A DNA stretch of 5,098 bases from JANNVZ01 sp031418455 (GTDB taxonomy: Bacteria > Bacteroidota > Bacteroidia > Flavobacteriales_D > Sanyastnellaceae), in NCBI GenBank assembly GCA_031418455.1, contig JANOXJ010000069.1, positions 1 to 5,098 of the forward strand, read 5' to 3'. This document shows positions 1 through 5,098 of this stretch, piece after piece (position 1 is the first letter of the stretch; every line of letters starts with the position of its first letter). The translations under genes were made by a program, and so were the position numbers. The notes under the pieces are model-generated. The model did no database searches, was not told where the DNA came from, and worked only from the letters and a program-made list of their open reading frames with translations.

Positions 1-845
1 TCTCGTGGCCAAAAGTCATCTACCACCGCCTGGCTAAATTGTATTAAATCACTTTGTATAGACTGCACAGTTATGGGGTTATCGTTTACAGAGTGGTATG
101 TATATACTTTTTTTCCTGTTACAAAATTCCACACATCTATCACCACCTCGTTGCCTAGCACATAATGGTCGCAGAAGTAATTGCCATATTGCTTTAGACC
201 TACATGTTGTTGTATGAGAAAATCAACTCCGGTTACTGGATTTATAATAATCTGTTTGTCTGAATTTTTTTCTTGCACATAAAGATAATCTTCGCTACCG
301 TAGTGGTGTATGTATGTATTGTATTTAATAGGTACTATAAGTGTATCTGCAAAATAGCTTGAATAGCCATACAGCTTTCCCATTCTTACCGAAACGCCTG
401 CATAGTTTATTCCATTGCTTGCTACACCACCATGGTAATTGTCGGTAGACACATAGCGCGATACTTCATCGTATTTGGGCATTGTTAACTCATAATAATC
501 CGTAGCTGTATGTATGGCATAACCCCATTTATTTCCTTGTCGGAAAGCAATGGTGCCAAACTGCCCATCGGTTATCGAGTCCATTACAAGACCTGTGTTG
601 GTCTTGTTGTTGTAGTTGTATATACCCAGCTTATTGCCCATGGCATATTGGTACATGCCTGAAATTTTATAGCCATAAAATATTACAGGAAACACAGTGT
701 CATACTCAGGTTCCAAAAGGGTTTCGAGCGCTCTGCCTATAAGGCCATACTTGCCATTTTTGGTTACCACATTTTGTGCATTGCTTATTATTTGTATGCC
801 TAACAACAAGAGCACAAGTGCCATTTTAAATATTCTCTTCTCCAT
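1..845 (-). CDS. Secreted WG-repeat-like protein, partial (C-terminus beyond left edge)
   Basis: The reading frame starts at the ATG complementary to 843-845 and stays open for 281 codons to the left edge, so the C-terminus is missing. Residues 1-23 look like a signal peptide: a basic start (MEKRIFK), the hydrophobic run MALVLLLLGIQII, then SNA-Q, giving probable cleavage after Ala23. The mature part carries degenerate WG-type repeats: NGKYGLI...PEYDTVFP (about 30-53), GNKLGIY...DSITDG (about 70-94), GNKWGYA...PKYDEVSRY (about 104-131) and RMGKLYGYS...PIKYNTY (about 154-178). Only the third keeps the literal W-G pair (W107, G108). The protein is rich in Tyr and Asn, as exported Bacteroidota proteins often are. 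WG repeats probably form beta-rich binding or scaffold modules, but no enzymatic role can be assigned. It is divergent from the LLM oxidoreductase gene and shows no functional link to it. Export and repeat family are fairly secure; function is unknown. Confidence 0.85.
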   Translation of the reverse strand, partial: MEKRIFKMALVLLLLGIQIISNAQNVVTKNGKYGLIGRALETLLEPEYDTVFPVIFYGYKISGMYQYAMGNKLGIYNYNNKTNTGLVMDSITDGQFGTIAFRQGNKWGYAIHTATDYYELTMPKYDEVSRYVSTDNYHGGVASNGINYAGVSVRMGKLYGYSSYFADTLIVPIKYNTYIHHYGSEDYLYVQEKNSDKQIIINPVTGVDFLIQQHVGLKQYGNYFCDHYVLGNEVVIDVWNFVTGKKVYTYHSVNDNPITVQSIQSDLIQFSQAVVDDFWPR

Positions 846-881
846 TGTTTGCATGTGCTATATGGCTGCTAATTACTTGTG

Positions 882-909
882 CAAATTAAACACAATGCCC
901 TTATCTAAA
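882..909 (-). promoter_or_regulatory. Candidate Bacteroidota-type promoter for the WG-repeat gene
   Basis: Read on the minus strand, 889-882 is TTAATTTG, a near match to the Bacteroidota -7 consensus TAnnTTTG. A TTTA at 909-906, 16 bases upstream, could act as the -33 element. Transcription would start about 30 bases before the ATG at 845, leaving a short leader with no Shine-Dalgarno motif. This rests on motif resemblance and position only. Confidence 0.35.
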
Positions 910-980
910 GCATAGTTCCGGCACTCGCTATTATTTTTCTGCCCTATCCTTTGTTAACCTTTTTATGGAGGGCAATAGTT

Positions 981-988
981 CACCTTTG
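981..988 (+). promoter_or_regulatory. Candidate -7 element for the LLM oxidoreductase gene
   Basis: CACCTTTG matches TAnnTTTG at all defined positions except the first. It lies 36 bases before the ATG at 1025, a suitable distance for a short leader. The nearest upstream TTTG (950-953) is 27 bases away, longer than the usual spacing to a -33 box, so the upstream half is unconvincing. The leader just before the start codon (1009-1020) is almost pure A with a few T, typical of SD-independent initiation in this phylum. Confidence 0.3.
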
Positions 989-1024
989 CAAGCACATTAA
1001 TAATTCTAATAAAAAATAAACTTT

Positions 1025-2047
1025 ATGGAAATTGGTATAGACAGTTTTGCGGCAATGATGAGTGGCAACAACACCAAGACTATAAATGATTCAGATGCCA
1101 TCAATCAATTGATAGATAGAATAGAACATGCTGACCGATGCGGATTAGACATTTTTGGCATAGGCGAACATCATCGCAAAGGTTTTTTAGACTCTGCTCC
1201 TGCTCTGATACTTGCAGCTGCTGCCGCCCGCACCAGCAGTATTCGACTTACCAGTGCTGTTACAGTGCTTAGTGCTGCCGACCCTGTGCGTGTTTTTCAA
1301 AATTTTGCTACACTCGATTTAATAGCGCAAGGGCGTGCGGAAATGGTAGTGGGCCGTGGTTCATTTATAGAAGCCTTTCCACTATTTGGATATGAGCTAA
1401 AAGATTATGATGAATTGTTTGCAGAAAAACTGGAATTGCTGTTGCAGATTAGAGAAAGCGAATTTGTAACATGGCAAGGTAAATTTAGACCAGCATTGAA
1501 CAACCAGGCGGTTTATCCGCGGCCATTGCAGCAGCCCTTCCCTATTTGGTTAGGCGTAGGCGGCACACCTGAATCATTTGTAAGGGCCGGCACACTTGGG
1601 CTACCACTTATGGTAGCTGTCATAGGTGGCGAAACACATCAGTTTCGTCCACTTGTAGACCTTTATAGAGAGGCCGGCCAAAGAGCAGGTTTTGCACCAG
1701 AGCAGCTCAAAGTGGGTTTGCACTCATTAGGTTATGTGGCTCCTACCACACAAGAAGCCATGGACGATTTTTATTCGGGCTATGCAGATAGTATGTCGCG
1801 CATTGGCAAAGAGCGCGGCTGGGCTCCCATGACGCGCAGTAGGTTTGAGGCACAAGCGGGGCCGCGTGGCGCACTTATAGTGGGTAGTCCTGAAGAGGTG
1901 GCCCAAAAAATTATGCATCACTCCAAAGCATTGGGTGGCATATCGCGTGTTACTTTTCAGCTGGACACGGCAGAACTGCCGCACGAAAAACTATTGCAAA
2001 CAATAGAACTTATAGGCAAGCAAGTAAAACCGTTGTTGGAAGTGTAA
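1025..2047 (+). CDS. LLM class flavin-dependent oxidoreductase (luciferase-like monooxygenase family)
   Basis: This 340-residue protein is a complete bacterial-luciferase-like TIM barrel, predicted to be cytoplasmic and to use FMN or F420 as flavin. Family features in order are: beta-1 start MEIGIDSFA (1-9); GIGEHHR (45-51), matching the conserved (G/E)-E-H-H segment; a strand and loop ending in DPVR (86-89); DLIAQGRAEMVVGRGS (98-113), the most diagnostic LLM motif; FPIWLGVGG (172-180), the late strand near the flavin phosphate; and a C-terminal helix following GSPEEVAQKI. The MEIGIDSFA opening and the length resemble the uncharacterised LLM subfamily represented by Agrobacterium structure 2I7G (TIGR03858, from memory), whose substrate is unknown. 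The ATG at 1025 is chosen because the barrel's first strand begins there and an A-rich leader precedes it. The gene appears monocistronic, with a weak hairpin after the stop. Superfamily is secure; substrate is not assignable. Confidence 0.94.
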   Translation: MEIGIDSFAAMMSGNNTKTINDSDAINQLIDRIEHADRCGLDIFGIGEHHRKGFLDSAPALILAAAAARTSSIRLTSAVTVLSAADPVRVFQNFATLDLIAQGRAEMVVGRGSFIEAFPLFGYELKDYDELFAEKLELLLQIRESEFVTWQGKFRPALNNQAVYPRPLQQPFPIWLGVGGTPESFVRAGTLGLPLMVAVIGGETHQFRPLVDLYREAGQRAGFAPEQLKVGLHSLGYVAPTTQEAMDDFYSGYADSMSRIGKERGWAPMTRSRFEAQAGPRGALIVGSPEEVAQKIMHHSKALGGISRVTFQLDTAELPHEKLLQTIELIGKQVKPLLEV

Positions 2048-2053
2048 TGTGGT

Positions 2054-2081
2054 AAAAAGAAAAGTGCTTTTCCTTTTATTT
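2054..2081 (+). terminator. Weak AT-rich hairpin terminator after the LLM gene
   Basis: GAAAA (2059-2063) pairs with TTTTC (2068-2072) around the loop GTGC. The stem can continue past an A-C mismatch (2058/2073) with AAAA (2054-2057) against TTTT (2074-2077), followed by ATTT. It begins 6 bases after the stop codon. The stem is almost all A-T, so any intrinsic termination would be weak. Confidence 0.45.
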
Positions 2082-2126
2082 TAGTTATCAATTTTTAGCC
2101 AAACATTCAGGCAGGAGAAATGATGC

Positions 2127-2142
2127 TGCACTTACATTGCAC
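2127..2142 (+). promoter_or_regulatory. TGCAC direct repeat over a possible promoter of the VOC-thioesterase operon
   Basis: TGCAC occurs at 2127-2131 and again at 2138-2142, an 11-base period (about one helical turn). Between and overlapping them is TTACATTG (2132-2139), an imperfect TAnnTTTG-like box 36 bases before the ATG at 2176. No good -33 element is visible. It could be a regulator site over a promoter, but two 5-mers can easily coincide by chance. Confidence 0.2.
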
Positions 2143-2167
2143 CTTGTAAATCCATTCAAATAAAACC

Positions 2168-2179
2168 ATGCAGCCATGA
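2168..2179 (+). other. Minimal upstream ORF (M-Q-P-stop) overlapping the VOC gene start
   Basis: ATG CAG CCA TGA is a three-codon reading frame whose stop overlaps the start codon of the VOC gene in the ATGA arrangement (2176-2179). If translated, it would deliver ribosomes onto the downstream start by termination-reinitiation. A-rich sequence (2157-2165) lies just upstream of this first ATG. Such a short frame can arise by chance, and no translation evidence is available. Confidence 0.2.
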
Positions 2180-3012
2180 CAAACACTTTTCATCCTTGCC
2201 TTTGGTTTGACAATGAAGCCAAGCAAGCAGCAGAATTTTATTGTTCCGTTTTTGACCACTCAAAAATTACAGATGAAAATCCTATAGTGGTAAATTTTGA
2301 AATATGGGGCAACAAATTTATGGGACTCAATGGTGGCCCAAAGTTTAAAATGAACCCTGCCATATCCATGTTTGTGCTGTGCCGCACAGTGGAAGAAACC
2401 AATGCGCTTTGGGACAAACTTATAGCGGGTGGCAAGGCGCTTATGCCAATAGATACCTACGGCTGGAGCAAGCGCTATGGCTGGCTGCAAGACAAGTTTG
2501 GTTTTACTTGGCAAATAGCTGTGGTGTACAATGCAGGCGATGAACCAAAGATGACACCTTCCTTGCTATTCACTAAAGGTAGATTTGGCCGGGCAGAAGC
2601 AGCCATCAACTACTACACTGCCTTGTTCCACAACTCCGGCATAAACCAACTTATGCACTACGCACCTAATGATGCCAATGCAGGCAAAGTGCTCTATTCA
2701 GAATTTAAATTGAACGGGCAAGACGTCATTGCCATGGATGGGCCGGGGCAACACGAGTATGAATTTAATGAAGCGGTGTCGTTTGTAATCGAATGCAAAG
2801 ACCAAAACGAAATAGACTTTTTTTGGAACGCATTTTTGCAAGGCGGTAAGGAAAGCAAATGCGGATGGATCTGTGACAATTTTGGGCTGTGGTGGCAGGT
2901 AGTACCAAAAAATTTAGGACAATACATGACCAATCCAGAAAGAGCACAAAGGGTAATGCAAGCACTTTTAAAAATGACAAAACTGGATATAGAAACTCTT
3001 GCCAATGCATAA
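2176..3012 (+). CDS. Tandem two-domain PhnB-like / VOC superfamily protein
   Basis: This 278-residue protein contains two copies of the PhnB-like module (3-demethylubiquinone-9 3-methyltransferase-like, Pfam PF06983) of the vicinal oxygen chelate fold. Copy 1 spans about 5-116: PCLWFDNEAKQAAEFYCSVF, then WGNKFMGLNGG (44-54), ending in DKFGFTWQIAV (106-116). Copy 2 spans about 127-244: PSLLFTKGRFGRAEAAINYYTALF, then NGQDVIAMDGPG (180-191), ending in DNFGLWWQVVP (234-244). The matching D-x-FG-x-x-WQ ends show the internal duplication. A helical tail follows (about 246-278, LGQYMTNPERAQRVMQALL). The family name is historical: most members are not ubiquinone methyltransferases, and no SAM-binding motif is seen here. 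The protein is probably cytosolic, with no signal peptide or membrane segment. One base separates its stop from the likely thioesterase start, so the two should be co-translated. Family is secure; substrate is unknown. Confidence 0.92.
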   Translation: MTNTFHPCLWFDNEAKQAAEFYCSVFDHSKITDENPIVVNFEIWGNKFMGLNGGPKFKMNPAISMFVLCRTVEETNALWDKLIAGGKALMPIDTYGWSKRYGWLQDKFGFTWQIAVVYNAGDEPKMTPSLLFTKGRFGRAEAAINYYTALFHNSGINQLMHYAPNDANAGKVLYSEFKLNGQDVIAMDGPGQHEYEFNEAVSFVIECKDQNEIDFFWNAFLQGGKESKCGWICDNFGLWWQVVPKNLGQYMTNPERAQRVMQALLKMTKLDIETLANA

Positions 3013-3013
3013 C

Positions 3014-3499
3014 ATGGAAACTAACAACTCAAATAAAATTACATTTCAATTTATAAGCGAGCCCAGCGATGTAAACTTTGGTGGCAAGGTGCACGGTGGT
3101 GTGGTAATGAAGTGGATAGACCAAACAGCCTATACCTGCGCGCGCAACTGGGCCGAAAATTATTGTGTAACAGTATATGTGGGCGGCATTCGATTTTACA
3201 AACCTATAAGCATAGGCGAAGTAATTAAAATTGATGCCTATGTTATTTACACCGGCACCACCAGCATTCACATAGCTGTAGATGTGTATTCAAGAAATTT
3301 TAGCATGCACAGTTTCGAAAAGAAAACACACTGTGTCATTGTATTTGTATCGGTAGATGAAAATGGAAAACCCATAGAGGCTAAAAAGTGGCACCCACAA
3401 ACGGAGAGGGAGCTAAAACTGGCAGAATATGCTGAAAAACTCAAAGTTTTGCGCGAGCAGATAGACAATGAAATGAAACCATTTTTCGAAGATGTATAG
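3014..3499 (+). CDS. Acyl-CoA thioesterase, hotdog fold
   Basis: This 161-residue protein belongs to the 4HBT/hotdog acyl-CoA thioesterase group (YciA/ACOT7-like), which hydrolyses acyl-CoA to free acid and CoA in the cytosol. The signature stretch is DVNFGGKVHGG (19-29) followed by VVMKWIDQTA (30-39). N21, the HGG turn (27-29) and D36 sit where the family places its active-site Asn and acidic residue on the central hotdog helix. The core strands continue through YVGGIRFYKPISIGEVI and the HCVIVFVSVDENGKP segment. A charged helix (about 126-154) ends the protein, and its length matches single-domain members. The ATG at 3014 is chosen because it begins one base after the upstream stop (TAAC-ATG). 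The in-frame ATG at 3005 would overlap the upstream gene by 8 bases, and a TTG at 2999 is also open. Acyl chain-length preference cannot be read from sequence. Confidence 0.92.
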   Translation: METNNSNKITFQFISEPSDVNFGGKVHGGVVMKWIDQTAYTCARNWAENYCVTVYVGGIRFYKPISIGEVIKIDAYVIYTGTTSIHIAVDVYSRNFSMHSFEKKTHCVIVFVSVDENGKPIEAKKWHPQTERELKLAEYAEKLKVLREQIDNEMKPFFEDV

Positions 3500-3518
3500 T
3501 CACAATTAGGGCATAATT

Positions 3519-3540
3519 AGCAATAAAATATCTGCTTTTT
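3519..3540 (+). terminator. Possible weak terminator after the thioesterase gene
   Basis: AGCA (3519-3522) and TGCT (3533-3536) can pair around a 10-base AT-rich loop, immediately followed by TTTT. It begins 20 bases after the stop codon, where a terminator is expected. An overlapping all-AT alternative pairs ATAAAA (3523-3528) with TTTTAT (3537-3542). A four-base stem is too short for confidence. Confidence 0.25.
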
Positions 3541-3570
3541 ATAAAACCAATTTGGGGATTAAATGTTATG

Positions 3571-3604
3571 AATACAGCGGTATATTAAATAACACCTCTG
3601 TATT
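3571..3604 (+). promoter_or_regulatory. Inverted repeat upstream of etfB, possible operator
   Basis: AATACAG (3571-3577) is the exact reverse complement of CTGTATT (3598-3604), with a 20-base AT-rich spacer. The right arm meets the candidate -7 box at 3604-3611, so the element would cover the expected -33 region. That is a sensible place for a repressor or activator of the etf genes. Seven-base arms this far apart can occur by chance in AT-rich DNA, and I do not recognise a specific regulator's motif. Confidence 0.3.
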
Positions 3605-3611
3605 ACATTCG
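3604..3611 (+). promoter_or_regulatory. Candidate -7 element for the etfBA operon
   Basis: TACATTCG matches the Bacteroidota TAnnTTTG consensus at all defined positions but one, and lies 28 bases before the etfB ATG at 3640. No TTG-type -33 element is seen at the usual distance; that area holds AT-rich sequence inside the inverted repeat. A promoter is expected here because a 140-base gap separates etfB from the gene before it. Confidence 0.35.
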
Positions 3612-3639
3612 CGGCCCCAAACAATAACAATTATTTCTG

Positions 3640-4380
3640 ATGAAAATCTTAGTTTGTATAAGCAAAGCACCCGATACTACTTCTAAAATTGCCTTTACCG
3701 ATGGCAACTCTAAGTTTGACGAAAACGGTGTTACCTTTATAGTAAACCCTTACGATGAGTGGTACGCGCTTGTGCGCGCTTTGGAGTTAAAAGAAACCCT
3801 TGGTGGTACTGTAACCATTGTGTCGGTGGGTGGTGCGGACTATGAGCCTGTAATTAGAAAGGCCCTTGCAATAGGAGCTGATGAGGCTGTGCGCATAGAC
3901 GCACCTGAAAGCGACTCGCTCTATGTAGCTAAGCAAATAGCGGCCTATGCCAAATCACAATCTTTCGACATAATATTCTGTGGTAAAGAAACCATCAACT
4001 TTAATGGCTCTGTAGTGCCCGGCATGATAGCCGAATTGCTTGACATACCTTATGTGGCCTTGGCTCATAAGTTAGATATGAATGGCAATGTAGCTACCAT
4101 AGAGCGCGAGGTAGCAGGTGGTGCAGAGGTGTTAGAAGTAAATACTCCCTTCGTAGTTAGCGCTGCAAAAGGATTGGCAGAACAGCGCATACCTAACATG
4201 CGCGGCATTATGGCTGCTCGCACCAAACCTCTTACACTGGTGCCTGCTGCCGAAGCTACTCCTTCTACCGTGGTAAAAGAATATAGCATGCCACCTGCAA
4301 AGGGTGGTTGCAAATACATAGACCCGGAAAATGCAGGCGACTTAATAAGAATTCTGCACGAAGAGGCTAAGGCACTATAA
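3640..4380 (+). CDS. etfB: Electron transfer flavoprotein, beta subunit
   Basis: This 246-residue protein is a full-length EtfB, the soluble partner of EtfA. The heterodimer accepts electrons from acyl-CoA dehydrogenases and passes them to ETF:quinone oxidoreductase or another acceptor; EtfB binds AMP in canonical ETFs. Visible features are: KILVCISKAPDTTSKI (2-17), the opening strand and loop; VNPYDEWYALVRALELKE (35-52), the conserved NPYDE nucleotide-site segment; GADEAVRI (79-86); FCGKETINFNGSVVPGMIAELL (113-134); IEREVAGGAEVLEVNTPFVVSA (154-175), close to the PROSITE ETF-beta signature but with Ala159 at an expected acidic position; and RIPNMRGIMAARTKPL (183-198), the typical late motif. 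The C-terminal arm (about 199-246) would wrap onto EtfA. The ATG at 3640 begins exactly at the first conserved strand. No NADH-binding signature of bifurcating ETFs could be judged by eye, so bifurcation is neither shown nor excluded. Confidence 0.97.
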   Translation: MKILVCISKAPDTTSKIAFTDGNSKFDENGVTFIVNPYDEWYALVRALELKETLGGTVTIVSVGGADYEPVIRKALAIGADEAVRIDAPESDSLYVAKQIAAYAKSQSFDIIFCGKETINFNGSVVPGMIAELLDIPYVALAHKLDMNGNVATIEREVAGGAEVLEVNTPFVVSAAKGLAEQRIPNMRGIMAARTKPLTLVPAAEATPSTVVKEYSMPPAKGGCKYIDPENAGDLIRILHEEAKAL

Positions 4381-4386
4381 TTAATC

Positions 4387-4461
4387 AATTTGAGAAATTG
4401 AAAATGAAAACACATAATTATTTTCAAATTGAAATTCTCAAATTCTCAAAATATTCAAATT
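4387..4461 (+). repeat. AT-rich repeat cluster between etfB and etfA
   Basis: This spacer carries two nested pairs of complementary arms: AATTTGAGA (4387-4395) with TCTCAAATT (4436-4444), and TTGAAAAT (4398-4405) with ATTTTCAA (4420-4427). Together they can fold into a long hairpin with a 14-base loop and an asymmetric internal loop of 2 and 8 bases. The right side is also directly repetitive: the 8-mer ATTCTCAA is in perfect tandem (4434-4441 and 4442-4449), and TCAAATT recurs at 4424, 4438 and 4455, with a TCAAAAT variant at 4446. There is no T-tract right after the hairpin, so a strong terminator is unlikely. It may be an mRNA-stabilising or attenuating structure, or a copy of a dispersed intergenic repeat. 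Confidence 0.7.
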
Positions 4462-4476
4462 AAATAATTTAAAGAA

Positions 4477-5098
4477 ATGTCAATACTCGTATTTGCAGAC
4501 CACCACAATGGCAAGTTTCCGAAAGGAAGTTTAGAAGCTGTTAGCTATGCAAAACAAATAGCCACACAGCTTGGCACCGATGTGGTAGCCCTCACCTATG
4601 GCAACATAAATGGCGATGGCGGACTTGGCAATGCAGGCGCTTCTAAAGTGCTTCGCAGCAGCCTTAGCAGTGCTAGCGACTCGCAGCAACTATGCCGTGT
4701 GGTAGCAGCAGCAGCTAGTAGTGTAAATGCCGATGTAGTAATATTTAGCCACGACATAGCAGGCAAAATGGTAGCACCACGTGTGGCTGCACGCCTTGAT
4801 GCAGGCCTTATACCTGGCGCCACTACGCTACCCGATGCAGCTTTTAATGTAAAGAAAAATGTATTTAGTGGTAAGGCCATTGCTGAACTTACCATGACCT
4901 CAGCCAAAAAAGTAATTACGGTATTGGCCAATACTTTTCCTATAGCCAACACTGGTGCTACTGCACCAGTAGAAGACTTTGCTGCTGATGCGGGTGCTGC
5001 AGGAGTGAAAATAAAAGAAGTAAAATCTGAAAATAAAGAAGGCGAAATTCCATTGCCTGAGGCAGAAATAGTAGTGAGCGCTGGCCGCGGCATGAAAG
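4477..5098 (+). CDS. etfA: Electron transfer flavoprotein, alpha subunit, partial (C-terminus beyond right edge)
   Basis: The frame opens at the ATG at 4477 and stays open for 207 codons to the right edge. EtfA is the FAD-carrying subunit of the ETF heterodimer, usually about 320 residues, so roughly one third is missing. It begins MSILVFADHHNGKFPKGSLEAVSYA (1-25), the standard EtfA opening strand and first helix. VADVVIF-like strand NADVVIFSHDIAGKMVAPRVAARLDAGLIPGAT follows (about 83-115), the conserved region where the N-terminal domain checks subunit packing. Residues 199-207 read VVSAGRGMK, the start of the S-(G/A)-G-R-G segment that opens the FAD-binding C-terminal domain; the FAD-contacting residues lie beyond the window. 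The leader is A-rich without a Shine-Dalgarno motif. It follows etfB by 96 bases, an unusually long and repeat-filled gap for a subunit pair, yet co-transcription is still the natural expectation. Confidence 0.96.
   Translation, partial: MSILVFADHHNGKFPKGSLEAVSYAKQIATQLGTDVVALTYGNINGDGGLGNAGASKVLRSSLSSASDSQQLCRVVAAAASSVNADVVIFSHDIAGKMVAPRVAARLDAGLIPGATTLPDAAFNVKKNVFSGKAIAELTMTSAKKVITVLANTFPIANTGATAPVEDFAADAGAAGVKIKEVKSENKEGEIPLPEAEIVVSAGRGMK

Noticed and set aside
697..915. 72-codon plus-strand frame with a hydrophobic stretch
   Set aside because: It lies opposite the start, signal peptide and promoter region of the minus-strand WG-repeat gene. The apparent membrane segment comes from reading that region on the other strand.
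2694..3005. 103-codon minus-strand frame
   Set aside because: It is a shadow of the second PhnB-like domain on the plus strand, with no domain of its own.
2999..3013. TTG start at 2999 or ATG at 3005 for the thioesterase
   Set aside because: These add only M-P-M-H-N or M-H-N outside the hotdog fold and overlap the upstream gene. The ATG at 3014 directly after the stop is the simpler choice, though 3005 cannot be excluded.
3551..3621. Inverted repeat TTTGGGG (3551-3557) and CCCCAAA (3615-3621)
   Set aside because: The arms are exact but 57 bases apart, and one lies downstream of the expected -7 box. There is no supporting symmetry, so chance is the likeliest explanation.
4065..4427. 120-codon minus-strand frame spanning the end of etfB and the repeat spacer
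   Set aside because: It is antisense to conserved etfB coding sequence and shows no recognisable domain.
4387..4444. The etfB-etfA hairpin as a true operon terminator
   Set aside because: The stem is AT-rich with a large asymmetric internal loop and no T-tract follows it. Ending transcription before etfA would separate obligate partner subunits.
4381..4476. CRISPR array in the repeated spacer
   Set aside because: The repeat units are only 7-9 bases, mixed in orientation and unevenly spaced, with no spacer-like unique segments and no cas genes nearby.
4596..5093. 165-codon minus-strand frame
   Set aside because: It is antisense to etfA, whose family match is unambiguous. Its Ala/Ser/Thr-rich composition reflects complementary GC-rich alanine codons.
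1..5098. Previously undescribed defence, mobile or biosynthetic system
   Set aside because: All six genes fall into known families with housekeeping or metabolic roles, and there are no integrase, transposase, toxin, nuclease or cluster-type genes. The non-coding repeats are the only unexplained structure.

Overview
The window looks like ordinary chromosomal DNA from a member of the Bacteroidota, perhaps near the Chitinophagales or Sphingobacteriales, although the genus cannot be fixed from this sequence. Supporting signs are AT-rich intergenic DNA, A-rich leaders without a Shine-Dalgarno motif ahead of most genes, candidate -7 boxes resembling TAnnTTTG, heavy use of the ATA isoleucine codon, and a signal peptide ending in NAQ. 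An etfB-then-etfA gene order is also compatible with this group.

Layout: (1) 1-845, minus strand: the N-terminal 281 codons of a secreted protein with WG-type repeats, running off the left edge. (2) 846-1024: a divergent promoter region. (3) 1025-2047, plus: a complete luciferase-like (LLM class) flavin-dependent oxidoreductase, followed by a weak AT-rich hairpin. (4) 2176-3012 and 3014-3499, plus: a tandem two-domain PhnB-like/VOC protein and a hotdog-fold acyl-CoA thioesterase, separated by one base and almost certainly co-transcribed. (5) 3640-4380 and 4477-5098, plus: etfB and the N-terminal two thirds of etfA. These encode the two subunits of the electron transfer flavoprotein, and etfA is cut by the right edge just as its FAD-binding domain begins. 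The two genes are separated by a 96-bp AT-rich spacer full of inverted and direct repeats. No gene-free stretch exceeds 300 bases.

The clearest functional theme is fatty acyl-CoA and flavin redox metabolism. EtfAB carries electrons from acyl-CoA dehydrogenases towards the quinone pool, and the thioesterase just upstream would hydrolyse acyl-CoAs. The LLM oxidoreductase and the VOC protein have no assignable substrates, and linking them to beta-oxidation is only a neighbourhood inference. I see no tRNA, rRNA, CRISPR array, insertion sequence, phage gene or defence module, and nothing in the coding content looks like a new system. The least explained elements are non-coding: the repeat cluster between etfB and etfA and the inverted repeat in the etfB promoter region.
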